From Thermoguttaceae bacterium (GTDB lineage Bacteria > Planctomycetota > Planctomycetia > Pirellulales > Thermoguttaceae), in the NCBI GenBank assembly GCA_025062105.1, contig JANXAQ010000255.1, forward strand, positions 1-64,000: a stretch of 64,000 nt of DNA. Reading direction: 5' to 3'. Below, one piece after another: positions 1-8,991 of the stretch; the first letter of the stretch is position 1; the number at the start of each line of letters is the position of its first letter. Position numbers and translations under genes: made by a program. A model generated the notes under the pieces. The model saw only the letters and a program-made list of their open reading frames with translations, searched no databases and was not told the origin of the DNA.

Positions 1-169
1 GAATATGTAGTGAACTTCATGGACTTTTGATTCTATAGCCGTTCGGTTTTTCTATCCGAACATCTACTATCAATTGGCTGCTAACAATACTGCAGCTCTA
101 TATGTGGTGTTAGAGGAAGGACATCCAAAATGGTATCAAAATATCGCCCTTGAATTATGCAGAGGTTCC
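1..169 (+). repeat. R1 element, cut by the window edge
   Basis: This is a copy of the R1 family (about 188 bp, left end GGAACCTCTGCA, right end TGCAGAGGTTCC). The left end lies outside the window and the right end is intact. Internal landmarks shared with other copies are a block near GTGAACTTCATG, a central TGCTAACA/TGCAGC palindrome and the AAAATGGTAT block. It is followed, after 8 bases, by a second R1 in the same direction. It carries no coding capacity. Confidence 0.85.
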
Positions 170-177
170 TAAAATAA

Positions 178-364
178 GGAACCTCTGCAAAACCCTGAAC
201 ATATAGTGAACTTCATGAACTTCTGATTCGGTAGGCATTTGGCTGCCGCATCCTAACACCTACCATATATAGCGTGTTAGCAGGGCTAGCACCCTATATA
301 TTGGGTCAGATATGACGGGAAAAATAGTATAAAAAATATATGCTCTGAATTATGCAGAGGTTCC
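178..364 (+). repeat. R1 element, full length
   Basis: This is a complete R1 copy with both terminal inverted repeats (GGAACCTCTGCA at the left, TGCAGAGGTTCC at the right). Its right end abuts an R3 element whose first 110 bases or so are missing, which suggests that R1 inserted into or truncated that R3 copy. Confidence 0.9.
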
Positions 365-559
365 TATAGGCAATCTAGCTAAAACGCTCTTTGAAACCGA
401 GCACTTTTTGCTCTGGGAAGTGATTTTTCTAAAATGCTGCAATTTCTCCAAAGTAACAATTAGCTTCTTTTTGAAAGGTTTCGTTATTCCCCTGTTTGGG
501 GTAATAATTTGCTGCCGTTAGGATGGGAAATCCCGCCCAAAAATGTGTATAAGAGCGAG
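365..559 (+). mobile_element. R3 MITE-like element, left part missing
   Basis: This matches the reverse complement of about 8697-8890 over roughly 190 bases, with shared blocks such as GAGCACTTTTTGCTC, CCAAAGTAACAATTA and TTTGCTGCCGTTAG. It ends in a diverged TAAGAGCGAG terminus. The left 110 bases expected from the copy at 8697-8991 are replaced by R1. Confidence 0.75.
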
Positions 560-678
560 CCCAAAAAAGGCAGCTCTGTTTAAGCCTTTTGGGGGGGAAC
601 CCAAAGCTCAAAAGAGGGGATTAACCCGAACATTTTGAAACTCCTCTGCCCACTTCCGATACACCTTTCCCCAGCACT

Positions 679-929
679 GTACTTTCCGAAAAATTCCCCT
701 TTAGGGGAGTTAAATTGCTCTGGGGCCGGCTTACCTTTAGCGGCTGCCAGCCAGGCCCTTTGGATTGGCTAGCAGCGTAACCTATGGGAAGGTCATAGGT
801 TCCAGGAGCCATTTTGGTAGGGTCTTTGGCGGGTGCATAGAAGTTGGGGATTCTATTCGGGAATGGGCGGCCCGGTTGGGCTGGCTCCACAGCCTCTGAC
901 CCCTAACGACTGATTTTTACAGAAAGTAC
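679..929. mobile_element. R6 MITE-like element
   Basis: The ends are inverted repeats, GTACTTTCCGAAAA at the left and TTTTACAGAAAGTAC at the right. The body aligns with 49240-49500: both contain CTGCCAGCCAG, a GGAAGG-CATAGG block and a GGCTGGCTC block in the same order. No convincing target duplication is seen. The flanks 560-678 and 930-1012 hold nothing I recognise. An open frame across the element on the minus strand is not conserved in the other copy and is not called. Confidence 0.6.
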
Positions 930-1025
930 ACCCCAGGACCAAAAAAGGTGGTTTTCCCCGGCCGGGCAATTGCTTACTATGGATAAAGCAAGCCCGTAAT
1001 AAGCAAGCTACCCAAGGGGCAAGGG

Positions 1026-2132
1026 ATGGAGCATCTGTTGGACTGGTTTCCAGATCGGTTACAGAGTTGGTTGGCTGAGCGAGGCCAGCCGAGCTATCGG
1101 GCCGGGCAGATCCGGCAGTGGATTCTGCGTCGGCGGGTGGACCAGTTTGAGCAGATGACGGATCTACCCAAACAGCTGCGGGCCCAGTTGGCGGCCGAAT
1201 TCTTTATCTGGTCTAGCCGGGTAGCGGCCCACCAAAAAGCCGACGACGGCACCGAAAAACTCCTATTGGAATTGTTGGATGGCGAGCGGATAGAATGTGT
1301 GCTTTTGCGGGACGATCGGCACCATCGGACTGCCTGCATTAGCACTCAGGTGGGCTGTGGGATGGGCTGTCGGTTTTGTGCCAGTGGCCTGGACGGCCTG
1401 ATACGAAATCTAACCACCGGTGAGATTCTAGAGCAGTTGTTGCAGTTAGATCGGCTGTTACCGGCGGGGGAACGGCTTACCCATATTGTGGTCATGGGGA
1501 TGGGGGAGCCGTTAGCGAATTTGGATCGGCTGTTGCCGGCATTGGCTTCGGCCACCGATTCCCAAGGGCTGGGTATTGGGGCCCGGAGGGTAACCATTTC
1601 CACGGTGGGCCTCCCGGCTGGCATTGTTCGGTTGGCGGAGGCTGGGGTGCAATATCATTTAGCCATTTCGCTTCATGCCCCGGACGATGCCCTTCGGAAC
1701 CAGTTGGTGCCCTCGAATAGGAACGTAGGAATCAAGGCCCTCTTAGAGGCGGCTGACCAGTATTTCCAAAAGACCGGCCGTCGGATTACCTATGAATATG
1801 TACTGATCGGTGGGGTCAACGACCAGCCTCGGCACGCTCGTGCTTTGGCCGCCCTTTTGCGAGGCCGAAAAGCCCTGGTCAATCTGATCGTACTGAATCC
1901 GGTCCCAGAATTGTCATACCGTCCCCCCGCTCAGGCGGAAGTAGAACGATTTGTACAACTGCTGGAGACAGGGGGAATCAACGTACATGTGCGGTATCGC
2001 AAAGGGGACCAAATCGAGGCGGCCTGTGGTCAGCTTCGGCGGCGCACTGATGAACATCTTCCCACCGGCCCGGCAGGCCTGGAAAAGTCTCCGCAGACTA
2101 TGCCTACCGGAGCGGAAACGGTTTCTCATTAG
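1026..2132 (+). CDS. rlmN: dual-specificity 23S rRNA/tRNA adenine-C2 methyltransferase RlmN
   Basis: This is a radical-SAM enzyme that methylates C2 of A2503 in 23S rRNA and, in known members, A37 of some tRNAs. The 368-residue protein shows the CxxxCxxC cluster ligands at C111, C115 and C118. It also has the two conserved cysteines of the ping-pong mechanism: C104 in the ACISTQVGC block and C334 in EAACGQLR. The VVMGMGEPL and AISLHAP motifs are also present. AGGGG lies just upstream of the ATG at 1026. The last 30 or so residues after C334 are low in conservation, and the TAG stop is formed at the junction with an R2 element, so the tail may have been altered by that insertion. It stands alone on the plus strand. 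Identification is firm. Confidence 0.96.
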   Translation: MEHLLDWFPDRLQSWLAERGQPSYRAGQIRQWILRRRVDQFEQMTDLPKQLRAQLAAEFFIWSSRVAAHQKADDGTEKLLLELLDGERIECVLLRDDRHHRTACISTQVGCGMGCRFCASGLDGLIRNLTTGEILEQLLQLDRLLPAGERLTHIVVMGMGEPLANLDRLLPALASATDSQGLGIGARRVTISTVGLPAGIVRLAEAGVQYHLAISLHAPDDALRNQLVPSNRNVGIKALLEAADQYFQKTGRRITYEYVLIGGVNDQPRHARALAALLRGRKALVNLIVLNPVPELSYRPPAQAEVERFVQLLETGGINVHVRYRKGDQIEAACGQLRRRTDEHLPTGPAGLEKSPQTMPTGAETVSH

Positions 2133-2281
2133 TTCGACTTTTGCCATCTTCAGCCTCGCGCGGGACGGAAAAGCTCTAAGTCCTTGTAACTATTGGAGTT
2201 AGAAACTAAATGACCAAAAGGAGGTTTCCGCCGTAACTATTGGAAATAGACCCAATGAGGAAAAATGGCAAAACTCGAGCT
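2132..2281 (+). mobile_element. R2 MITE-like element at the rlmN stop codon
   Basis: This is an R2 copy with ends GTTCGACTTTTGCCAT and ATGGCAAAACTCGAGCT, flanked on both sides by TA (2130-2131 and 2282-2283). The first TA plus the first base of the element make the TAG stop of rlmN. An internal CTAAGTCC/GGAGTTAG palindrome is typical of the family. TA duplication is the signature of Tc1/mariner-IS630-type insertion. Confidence 0.85.
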
Positions 2282-2351
2282 TACAACTCCTCGAGGTTGC
2301 TCAAACTTCTAGCTTCCCGATAGACCAAGCAGGAGGTGCACAGGAATCGGC

Positions 2352-3284
2352 TTACCCGTCTGAGCAATATGAAGATGGCGGCTGCGAACAGGGCGGCTGG
2401 GAACGAAGTCGCTTGATCAGCGTTACTTGGTTTCCCTTTTGGTTGTACTGGACCTGGTCCATGAAAGTTTTCATCAGCAGGATGCCTCGGCCACTGCAAC
2501 GTTCCAAATTGGCCGGATCCAGCGGATTTGGCAATTCTTGAGGATTAAACCCAGGTCCTTCATCGGTAATGACAAATCGGGCTTCTTCCGGAGTAATACT
2601 TACTTCCAAAGATACTTTTCGGAAACAATAAGGTGGGCTGGTTCGTCGTTGGGCCAGCAACTTCTCAAAGGCATGATTCTCCAGATCTTTTAGCTGTGAG
2701 CTCAATTCCAGATTACCATGAATGATGGCATTGGAAAGAGCTTCTTCCACTGCCAGGCCGACCCGCATGCGCTCCGCTGGGTCCAACAGGCCGATGTGAG
2801 CTAGATTCTCTTGCAGATAACCGATCAGCGGCCCAATCAGGCTTAAATCGTTTTCCAACAGGAACAGACAGCTACTTTCTGTAATGCAGCCGAGCAGTCG
2901 AGGCTGTAGGCGCTGGACGCCAGCGGCTGTAAGGACTTTAGCGACGGTTTGACGGAGTCGCTCAGCTAGCCGCTCTCTAGGCAGATAACTTATTGCCCCG
3001 TGCCTGAGGGCTTCGGCGGTGGTTTGGGCAGTTTGGGCAGAGGTAAGCAAAATGACTGGCACAGTAGGCCAACAGCGGTGAATCTGCTCGAGAAGTTCCA
3101 GCCCCTCCCTACCTGGGCTAGCGACATTAGCGATCAGTAGATCGGGCCGGGATTGGGAGAGTTTTTCTAAGGCTTCCTGGCCACTGGAAGCATATTCCCA
3201 TTGGAGTTCACGGTCCGTGCCGAGCAGACCGGCAATATACTGACGATCTGTCCCCGAGGGATCGACCAAGAGGATTTTGGGCAT
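2352..3284 (-). CDS. degenerate response-regulator receiver fused to RsbW-type ATPase
   Basis: The 310-residue protein has an N-terminal CheY-like receiver domain (about 1-120) and a C-terminal HATPase_c domain of the anti-sigma/SpoIIAB type (about 165-295). The ATPase has an N-box (EEALSNAIIHGN), a G1 box (DEGPGFNP) and a G2 box (GRGILLMKTF). The receiver keeps D8, but the phosphoacceptor Asp is Asn53 (IANVASPG) and the usual Lys is Arg (YLPRER). It is therefore probably not phosphorylated in the normal way. It follows the hybrid kinase gene on the same strand by 90 bp and is likely its operon partner. The ATPase half suggests control of a sigma factor or anti-sigma antagonist by partner switching. 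That is inference, since no antagonist gene is nearby. A GAAGG motif precedes the ATG. Confidence 0.8.
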   Translation of the reverse strand: MPKILLVDPSGTDRQYIAGLLGTDRELQWEYASSGQEALEKLSQSRPDLLIANVASPGREGLELLEQIHRCWPTVPVILLTSAQTAQTTAEALRHGAISYLPRERLAERLRQTVAKVLTAAGVQRLQPRLLGCITESSCLFLLENDLSLIGPLIGYLQENLAHIGLLDPAERMRVGLAVEEALSNAIIHGNLELSSQLKDLENHAFEKLLAQRRTSPPYCFRKVSLEVSITPEEARFVITDEGPGFNPQELPNPLDPANLERCSGRGILLMKTFMDQVQYNQKGNQVTLIKRLRSQPPCSQPPSSYCSDG

Positions 3285-3374
3285 TGGAAGAACCTTCGGC
3301 TCGGACGGCCCTCACCCAATTGGTCATTACTCCATACAAAAATCGGCAGGTCATCCTGGAGAACGGGGAAGCGA

Positions 3375-6300
3375 TCAGGAACCCCCGAACCGCTTTTTCA
3401 CTTCGTGAAGCAACTGGTTGAGGGCTTTTTCTAATTCTTGCATAGTTTGCTGAGTGGGGAAAGTGCCTGCCTGAGCCAACTGCTCGATTGCCCAAGCTTG
3501 TTCGTAGGCGGGGGTCGAACCCAGAAGCCGGAGAGAACCTTTCAGGCTATGGGCGGCCAGACGCAGACGAGCCAAATCCTGTTGGGCGGCTGCCTGTTGG
3601 AGGTTCTGGAAACATTCTGGAGCCTCTTGGAGCAGGGTGAGCAGAAGAGTCTGAAGTAAATGTTCATCACCTCGAACTGCCCCCAACGCCCTCTGCCAAT
3701 CGACTACTTGCTCAGAATGGCGCGAGCAATGGGCTTGGGGTGGGGACTGCTCGGCAGGGCCTGGTTCCGGCGGCGAAGGGGCGTTTGGCAGCAGTTGCGC
3801 AATGGCTTGCAGCAGGGGACGAGCTCGCAAAGGTTTGCCAATGTAATAGTCCATACCATAGGCTCTGACCTTGGCCAGCTCTTCGGAAAGTTCATGGGCA
3901 GTTACTGCGATAATGGGCAAATGACCGCCGTGTTCTTTCTCCCACTCTCGAATTGCCTTGGCCGCCTCCCAGCCGTCCATCTCCGGCAGCTCCAGGTCCA
4001 TCAGGAGCAGATCGAATGTCTCGGTTTGTACCGCAGCTAGCGCTTCTCGGCCTGTACGAACCACACTAACTTTGTGCCCATATCGTTCCAGCAATGCCAC
4101 AGCCAATTGCTGCCCAACCGGGCTATCTTCTGCCACCAAAATCCGTAATGGCCGCCCAGCCGGCACTGCCACGCTTTCTGCTGTGGGGGGTACTGGCCTT
4201 TGGACTGCCCCTGCCCCAACCATCCATAAGACCACTGCCAACAGCTCCGAAGGAGTGTATGGCTTTATTAGCATGGCTTCCTGGGAGGGTTGGCGGGTCC
4301 ATGGAGTGGCAAGCGGCCATCCAGCCGGGATGATCCAAACCATCCGGCCGCCCGATGCGAACCAGTCGGCCAACATCTCGGCCATGACCGATCGGTCCGC
4401 CTCCGTCTCCAGCATGCCACAGAGCAGGCCATCCACCTTGGGGCCTGCCTGCATGGTGGGCCAATAATCCCTCAATTGGGCGAAAGACCCCAGGCCGATC
4501 GGTTCTACAGCCCAACTTCTCAACAGGTCTTCGAGATTTTGCCGTTCTAACGGGTGGGATTCTAAGACCAGGATACGTCGGTTTTGCAACGCGGCTAGTT
4601 GCTGCTGGGTGGGCCAGGGTTCCGGTTGTTCCGGCAGCCCAAACCAGGCAGTAAACTGGAAGCAACTCCCATGTCCGGGTTGGCTTTCGGCCCAGATGCG
4701 GCCCTGCATTAAAGCCACTAATCGTGAGCAAATTGCCAGCCCTAATCCTGTTCCCCCGTATTTCCGAGCGGTGGATTTTTCCGCCTGTTCGAACATCTCG
4801 AAGATTCGGTCCAACTTTTCCGGCGGGATCCCGATGCCGGTATCCCGCACCTGGAAACCTAGTTCCACCCGATTGGCTTGCCGATCCATGCAGCAGACTT
4901 CCACGCTGATTTCCCCATGGTCGGTGAACTTAATCGCATTGGCCACCAAATTGCCCAAAATCTGCCGGAGTCGGAGGGGATCGCCCACAAGCATTTCCGG
5001 CACATCCGGGCGGATATACCAAACTAGCCGAAGGCCTTTGCCGTGCGCCAAAAAGGCGAAGCTCTTCAGCGTCTGGCCCACCAACTCCCGTAATCGGAAC
5101 GGGATGTGTTCCAACTCCAACCGGGCAGCTTCAATCTTGGAAAAATCTAACAGATCATTCAACACAAGCAACAGGTTTTCGCCCGCGTCTCGGATCATTT
5201 CTAGGTAAGCGCGCTGGGCCGGTTCCAAAGGTCCGTCCAATACTAGTTCCGCCAGTCCCAACAGGCCATGCAGGGGGGTACGCAGTTCGTGGCTGATATT
5301 GGCCAGGAATTGGCTTTTCGCTTGGCTGGCTGTCTCAGCGGCTTCTTTGGCTGCTTTTAGGGCTTCGGCGGCCAGTTTCTGCTGGGTGATATCTCGGCTA
5401 ATTCCATAGGTACCGATGATTCGACCTTCGGGGTCTCGCAGCGGTAGTTTTGTAGTCAGCACCCAACTGATCCGTCCGTCCGGCCATGTTTCTTTCTCTT
5501 CTTTATTAATGATGGGTCGGCCGGTGGCTAGGATATATTGTTCATCAGCTAGTGCCTGTTCCGCATGTTCTGAGCTGAAGAAGTCGAAATCGGTCTTACC
5601 TTCGGCTTCCGATGGATCTGCTAGGCCAAGATACCGAGCCAACGCCCGATTGATCCGGAGAAAGCGACTTTGCTGATCTTTGAAATAGATATTATCCGGC
5701 AGGTAATCCATCAGGGTATGGAGCAAAGCTCGCTCTTTTTCCAGAGCTAGTTCTGCCCGGCGGCGCTCAGTAACATCCCAAAAGATCACTTGTACTTCTG
5801 TGATTTCCCCGGCCGCATCTCGAACAGGACATTTTATTACCTGAACATATCTTTTAACTCCCTCCTGCACGTTCTCTTCCACTGTCTCGAAAGGTTCTCC
5901 GCTCTCCATCACCCGGCGGTCGTCGGCCTGATACTTTTGGGCAAGTTCGGGGGGATAAAAATCCCAGTCCGTTTTTCCCAAGATCTCCTCAATCGGACGC
6001 TTTACCATCCGACAAAACGCCTGATTGGCAAAAGTAAATCGTCCCTGCCGGTTCTTGCGCAAAATGGCCACTGGCAGCCCCTCCACCAGCGACCAGTACA
6101 GGGCCTGCGAATCCCGCAACGATTGCTCTCGCAGTTCGATGTCCTCTTTTGCCTTCTGCAACTGCACAGTCCGCCGCTCCACCAACGCCTCCACCTGGCT
6201 GTGCCGTGAAAACAAAGCATGTACATAAGCTACCAGCAGGCAAACTGCCATCAGGCCACCTGCTACCACCAGTTCCGGAATCAGGCTAGAGCGCTGGGCC

Positions 6301-7418
6301 AAAAAGGCTTTCGTCGGCCTCCCATAGAATCGCCAGCTCTGGTCAAACAGCGCCATCGGCTCAGATTCATAAAGTCCAGCAACTAACTCCCTTCCCCCAA
6401 CAGGCTTGCCAGACTCCGGGTCCGTGGAACCCGGCCAGTAGCAGATCAATCTCCCCTTCTCCTCGGCTTCCCCCTCATACCAATAAATCTCTATTCCATT
6501 GCCCGGCAGGTCTCTGAGGGCTTGTTCCATTAATACACACGGCTCCGAGATTCCGAAAACCACTCCTTCCGAAGTAGCCGAGGGCCTTAAAGCAAGCTGC
6601 TCACCGCCAAGCGACTCCTGGTCCATCTTCCCTTTTCGTTCATTCCCAGGAGTTACTTCCGTTTGCCAACCAGAGCGAGATCGGCTGACCAAGACCCCGA
6701 TTAGAAACGCCCACCGGTTGCCATGTTCCGCCAGCCAAATTCGACGGACGACCAGTTCCTTTCCAGACCAAAGCTCCTGCACCAGTTGTTTTGCCTCTGT
6801 TCGGGAGCTGAACTCACTTTGGGGTTTTAAAAAAGGCTGGCCGGAAACCTCCCAAGGGGAAACCTCCAAGTAGTGGATTTTCAGCCTCGGACTCTCGGAG
6901 GTAGAAGTGGATTTGAGCCTCTTATCAGCAAGAGACTCGCCTCGGCCAACTACCGCCTCTTGGGTTCCTTGCAAAAAAGCCGAGGAAACCCGGCCTTGAG
7001 CAGAACTCTGTGGGGGGCCCGATGGACCTGCAGGCTTAGGGGAGAAAGCCTTGGTCTTATCCGGTCCAGCCCAGCCCAGTTCATGCAAACCGGGATGTTT
7101 TGCTAGCAGGGGGCGGGTAAAGGTTTTGAACTCTTCCGGTTCCACGTATTGGGAACTCTGAAAAAAGGCAGCCACCGCTTCCACCGCCCCAAAGGTACTT
7201 CGAATATGATTTTCAATGATATGGAATTGCTGCTGCACCTGGAGGCGGAAGTCAGCTTCGCGGCGGCTCTGTTCCCACAGCCCCAGCGCATGATACAAAC
7301 CCAAACAACCGACAAGACCCCCCAGGGCAATCCCCCCCAAGATCACCCGCTGGGACCACCCCAAATATGGCCTTCTCAACTGCGACATACCGTCGCTTTC
7401 TTGCTGCCCCTGCTGCAT
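3375..7418 (-). CDS. membrane hybrid sensor histidine kinase (CHASE-PAS-PAS-HisKA-HATPase-REC-REC-Hpt)
   Basis: This large sensor kinase has about 1347 residues. Domains in order: a transmembrane helix (about 25-50), an extracytoplasmic CHASE-like region with a poorly conserved insert (115-185), a second helix (about 380-402), a coiled coil, and two PAS domains (about 435-555 and 565-690). Then come HisKA with the phospho-accepting His in SHELRTPL (about residue 710), HATPase_c with GTGLGLAI, and a degenerate receiver (about 950-1070) lacking a clear Asp. An intact receiver (about 1090-1210, Asp in LLLMDLELP) and an Hpt domain (His in AAHSLKGS) complete it. The full His-Asp-His relay is therefore in one chain. 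The ATG at 7418 is preferred over a TTG three codons upstream; the MSQLRR Met at 7388 is also possible. The gene downstream is the degenerate receiver/RsbW protein. Confidence 0.9.
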   Translation of the reverse strand: MQQGQQESDGMSQLRRPYLGWSQRVILGGIALGGLVGCLGLYHALGLWEQSRREADFRLQVQQQFHIIENHIRSTFGAVEAVAAFFQSSQYVEPEEFKTFTRPLLAKHPGLHELGWAGPDKTKAFSPKPAGPSGPPQSSAQGRVSSAFLQGTQEAVVGRGESLADKRLKSTSTSESPRLKIHYLEVSPWEVSGQPFLKPQSEFSSRTEAKQLVQELWSGKELVVRRIWLAEHGNRWAFLIGVLVSRSRSGWQTEVTPGNERKGKMDQESLGGEQLALRPSATSEGVVFGISEPCVLMEQALRDLPGNGIEIYWYEGEAEEKGRLICYWPGSTDPESGKPVGGRELVAGLYESEPMALFDQSWRFYGRPTKAFLAQRSSLIPELVVAGGLMAVCLLVAYVHALFSRHSQVEALVERRTVQLQKAKEDIELREQSLRDSQALYWSLVEGLPVAILRKNRQGRFTFANQAFCRMVKRPIEEILGKTDWDFYPPELAQKYQADDRRVMESGEPFETVEENVQEGVKRYVQVIKCPVRDAAGEITEVQVIFWDVTERRRAELALEKERALLHTLMDYLPDNIYFKDQQSRFLRINRALARYLGLADPSEAEGKTDFDFFSSEHAEQALADEQYILATGRPIINKEEKETWPDGRISWVLTTKLPLRDPEGRIIGTYGISRDITQQKLAAEALKAAKEAAETASQAKSQFLANISHELRTPLHGLLGLAELVLDGPLEPAQRAYLEMIRDAGENLLLVLNDLLDFSKIEAARLELEHIPFRLRELVGQTLKSFAFLAHGKGLRLVWYIRPDVPEMLVGDPLRLRQILGNLVANAIKFTDHGEISVEVCCMDRQANRVELGFQVRDTGIGIPPEKLDRIFEMFEQAEKSTARKYGGTGLGLAICSRLVALMQGRIWAESQPGHGSCFQFTAWFGLPEQPEPWPTQQQLAALQNRRILVLESHPLERQNLEDLLRSWAVEPIGLGSFAQLRDYWPTMQAGPKVDGLLCGMLETEADRSVMAEMLADWFASGGRMVWIIPAGWPLATPWTRQPSQEAMLIKPYTPSELLAVVLWMVGAGAVQRPVPPTAESVAVPAGRPLRILVAEDSPVGQQLAVALLERYGHKVSVVRTGREALAAVQTETFDLLLMDLELPEMDGWEAAKAIREWEKEHGGHLPIIAVTAHELSEELAKVRAYGMDYYIGKPLRARPLLQAIAQLLPNAPSPPEPGPAEQSPPQAHCSRHSEQVVDWQRALGAVRGDEHLLQTLLLTLLQEAPECFQNLQQAAAQQDLARLRLAAHSLKGSLRLLGSTPAYEQAWAIEQLAQAGTFPTQQTMQELEKALNQLLHEVKKRFGGS

Positions 7419-7450
7419 AATGACCAACCGGCTCTTTTAGAAAATCTCTA

Positions 7451-7603
7451 AACTCGACTTTTGCCAATTTTCTTATCGTCTTCTCTGCTCAGGAGTTACG
7501 GCGGACCTCCTTTTATCCACATAATTTCCTAACTCCAGGAATCTCAAGGAGTTAGGCCTCCCTCCTTTCAACAAGAGACCACAAAAATAGCAAAAAGTCG
7601 AGC
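7451..7603 (+). mobile_element. R2 MITE-like element
   Basis: The ends are AACTCGACTTTTGCCA and GCAAAAAGTCGAGC, flanked by TA (7449-7450 and 7604-7605). It lies just upstream of the hybrid kinase start. The family-typical internal inverted repeat CTAACTCC/GGAGTTAG is present. Confidence 0.85.
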
Positions 7604-7604
7604 T

Positions 7605-7700
7605 AAGAAGCGATTCCGAAATTAGGATTTTTAGATTTTCCGATGAGGGTTTGGACTGACCAGACCTTCCCACGCCACTCCTGTAAAAAAGAACTTATAA
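7605..7700 (-). repeat. R4 element, partial
   Basis: The first 65 or so bases align with the reverse complement of the R4 copy at 54831-54975 (shared order: CCGAAATT, TTTT, GGACTGACC). The other end could not be located with confidence, so the right boundary is approximate. A second piece resembling the R4 inner end (GAAAACGCCAAAAT) lies near 7855-7875. Confidence 0.45.
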
Positions 7701-7885
7701 GGGATTTAGGGAATTCAGGAAGACAAACCGGTTTTCTCGCGTAGAAATGCAGTTTCCACTTCCCGCCACGGCTGTCCCTAAAGGGCCTCTGTAATCCCAA
7801 AATTTTTATTTTACCCAATTTTGCTAAATATACCAATCACCTTAGAAATCGTCCGAAAACGCCAAAATCCCATTTTGAGAGAGCC

Positions 7886-7996
7886 GGCTCTGTGGAAAGG
7901 TTGTTCGCAGTCTGGGGAGGTTTTGCCCATACTAGTCGGTTTTGCTTCAGTTTTGGTGGGTTTAGGCCTCCGAGCGAAAGCGGTTTCCTCAGAGCC
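7886..7996 (+). mobile_element. R5 MITE-like element with perfect 8-bp target duplication
   Basis: This 111-bp element has inverted ends GGCTCTGTGGAAA and its near complement TTTCCTCAGAGCC. It is flanked by AGAGAGCC on both sides (7878-7885 and 7997-8004). The interior (GTTCGCAGTCTGG, TTGGTGGGTTTAGGCCTC) matches the copies at 38476 and, inverted, 54557. Confidence 0.85.
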
Positions 7997-8020
7997 AGAG
8001 AGCCCTAAGCTACGGTGTAG

Positions 8021-8157
8021 CATTTTTCTTAACTTATATTGCTTCTAGTAGTTACGACGCCATCTCTTTTGGTTCAACAACTTCCTAAACCAAATAGTTC
8101 CATGCAGTGAAATCATTCCTCTTTCAAGATGAAACCAAACACAGCAAAAGTCGCCCT
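8021..8157 (+). repeat. R2 element, degenerate
   Basis: The right end (CAGCAAAAGTCGC) and the internal ACTTCCTAA/GTTACGACG blocks match R2. The left end has decayed to CATTTTTCTTAAC. The stretch 8158-8330 that follows holds no gene I recognise. Confidence 0.5.
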
Positions 8158-8330
8158 AAGCAGCGAAAACCATTTAACCTTATCAAAATGCAGTTTTTCT
8201 ATTTTGTCTATTTTGCCCAATTCGCCACAAAACTTCAGCCGAATCCTATCCGAGGAGGATTAGGATTTAGCCTTTTCATAGCAGTGGACCACAAAAGAAA
8301 CTTCTTCCCGGGAAGAAAAATAAACAAAAT

Positions 8331-8509
8331 GAAACTTCTGCAAAATCCTGAAGATATAGTAAACTTCGTGAACTTTTAATTCTATATAGCCGGTTGGTTC
8401 TCCTACTCGAACACCTACCATCTATTGGGTGCTAACAATGCTAGCAACCCTATGTATTGGGTTATGGGAGAGTAAGCCAATATAGTGATGGTAAAGTATG
8501 CAGAAGGCC
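8331..8509 (+). repeat. R1 element
   Basis: The left end is diverged (GAAACTTCTGCAAAATCCTG) and the right end is weak (TGCAGAAGGCC). The core GGTGCTAACAATGCTAGCA matches the family consensus well. Confidence 0.8.
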
Positions 8510-8686
8510 AAATCAAATTCGGTCAGTACTCCCCTTTAGGAACAGCATTGTTCGGGACATTTTGGAGTATTTTTTTCGTAGCACTTCGGTCGACTGGAGT
8601 GTTTGTGATCCAGAATAGACCTTCCTATGTCTCCCACACAAGGGGGGTTCGGATTCTTCAACCGTCGCTTTGGTAAACGGGTCTCC
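8510..8686. other. intergenic stretch without recognisable content
   Basis: It lies between an R1 and an R3 element. I see no convincing gene, hairpin or repeat match here. The last ten bases (8687-8696) are the left target duplication of the following R3 copy. Confidence 0.5.
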
Positions 8687-8696
8687 ATATAAGCAG

Positions 8697-8991
8697 CTCG
8701 CTGTTATACACATTTTTGGGAGGTATTTCCCATTCTTTCTAACGGCAGCAAATGATTGCCCCAAACAGGGGAAGAACCAACCTTTCTAGAGAAGTTAATT
8801 GTTACTTTGGAAAAATTGGAGCATTTAGGAAAGATCACTTCCAAGAGCAAAAAGTGCTTGGTTTCAAAGAATGTCTTAGCTAGATCGCCTATTGTATCCA
8901 TTGTGCGTGGTTCAACGAGCTTTTGGTATTTGCCTGATTTGCCTAAAGTAAAGTTCGAACGTCTCAACGCCAACTTGTGTATAACAGCGAG
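8697..8991 (-). mobile_element. R3 MITE-like element, full length
   Basis: This is the only uninterrupted R3 copy, 295 bp. Its ends CTCGCTGTTATACACA and TGTGTATAACAGCGAG are perfect 16-bp inverted repeats. The flanks ATATAAGCAG (8687-8696) and CTATACGCAG (8992-9001) agree at 8 of 10 positions and look like an aged 10-bp target duplication. It serves as the reference for the interrupted copy at 16001-16477 and the truncated one at 365-559. Confidence 0.85.

Noticed and set aside
621-890. 89-codon frame inside the R6 element
   Set aside because: The frame is not conserved in the second R6 copy and has no ribosome site.
4123-4731. Open frame of 202 codons within the hybrid kinase
   Set aside because: It is an alternative frame of the kinase gene, rich in Gly/Pro/Arg and without similarity to anything I know.
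7252-7467. Frame starting MAKVEF from an R2 end upstream of the hybrid kinase
   Set aside because: It is out of frame with the kinase and overlaps it; it only reflects the ATG in the R2 terminus. The same holds for the frame at 1914-2147.
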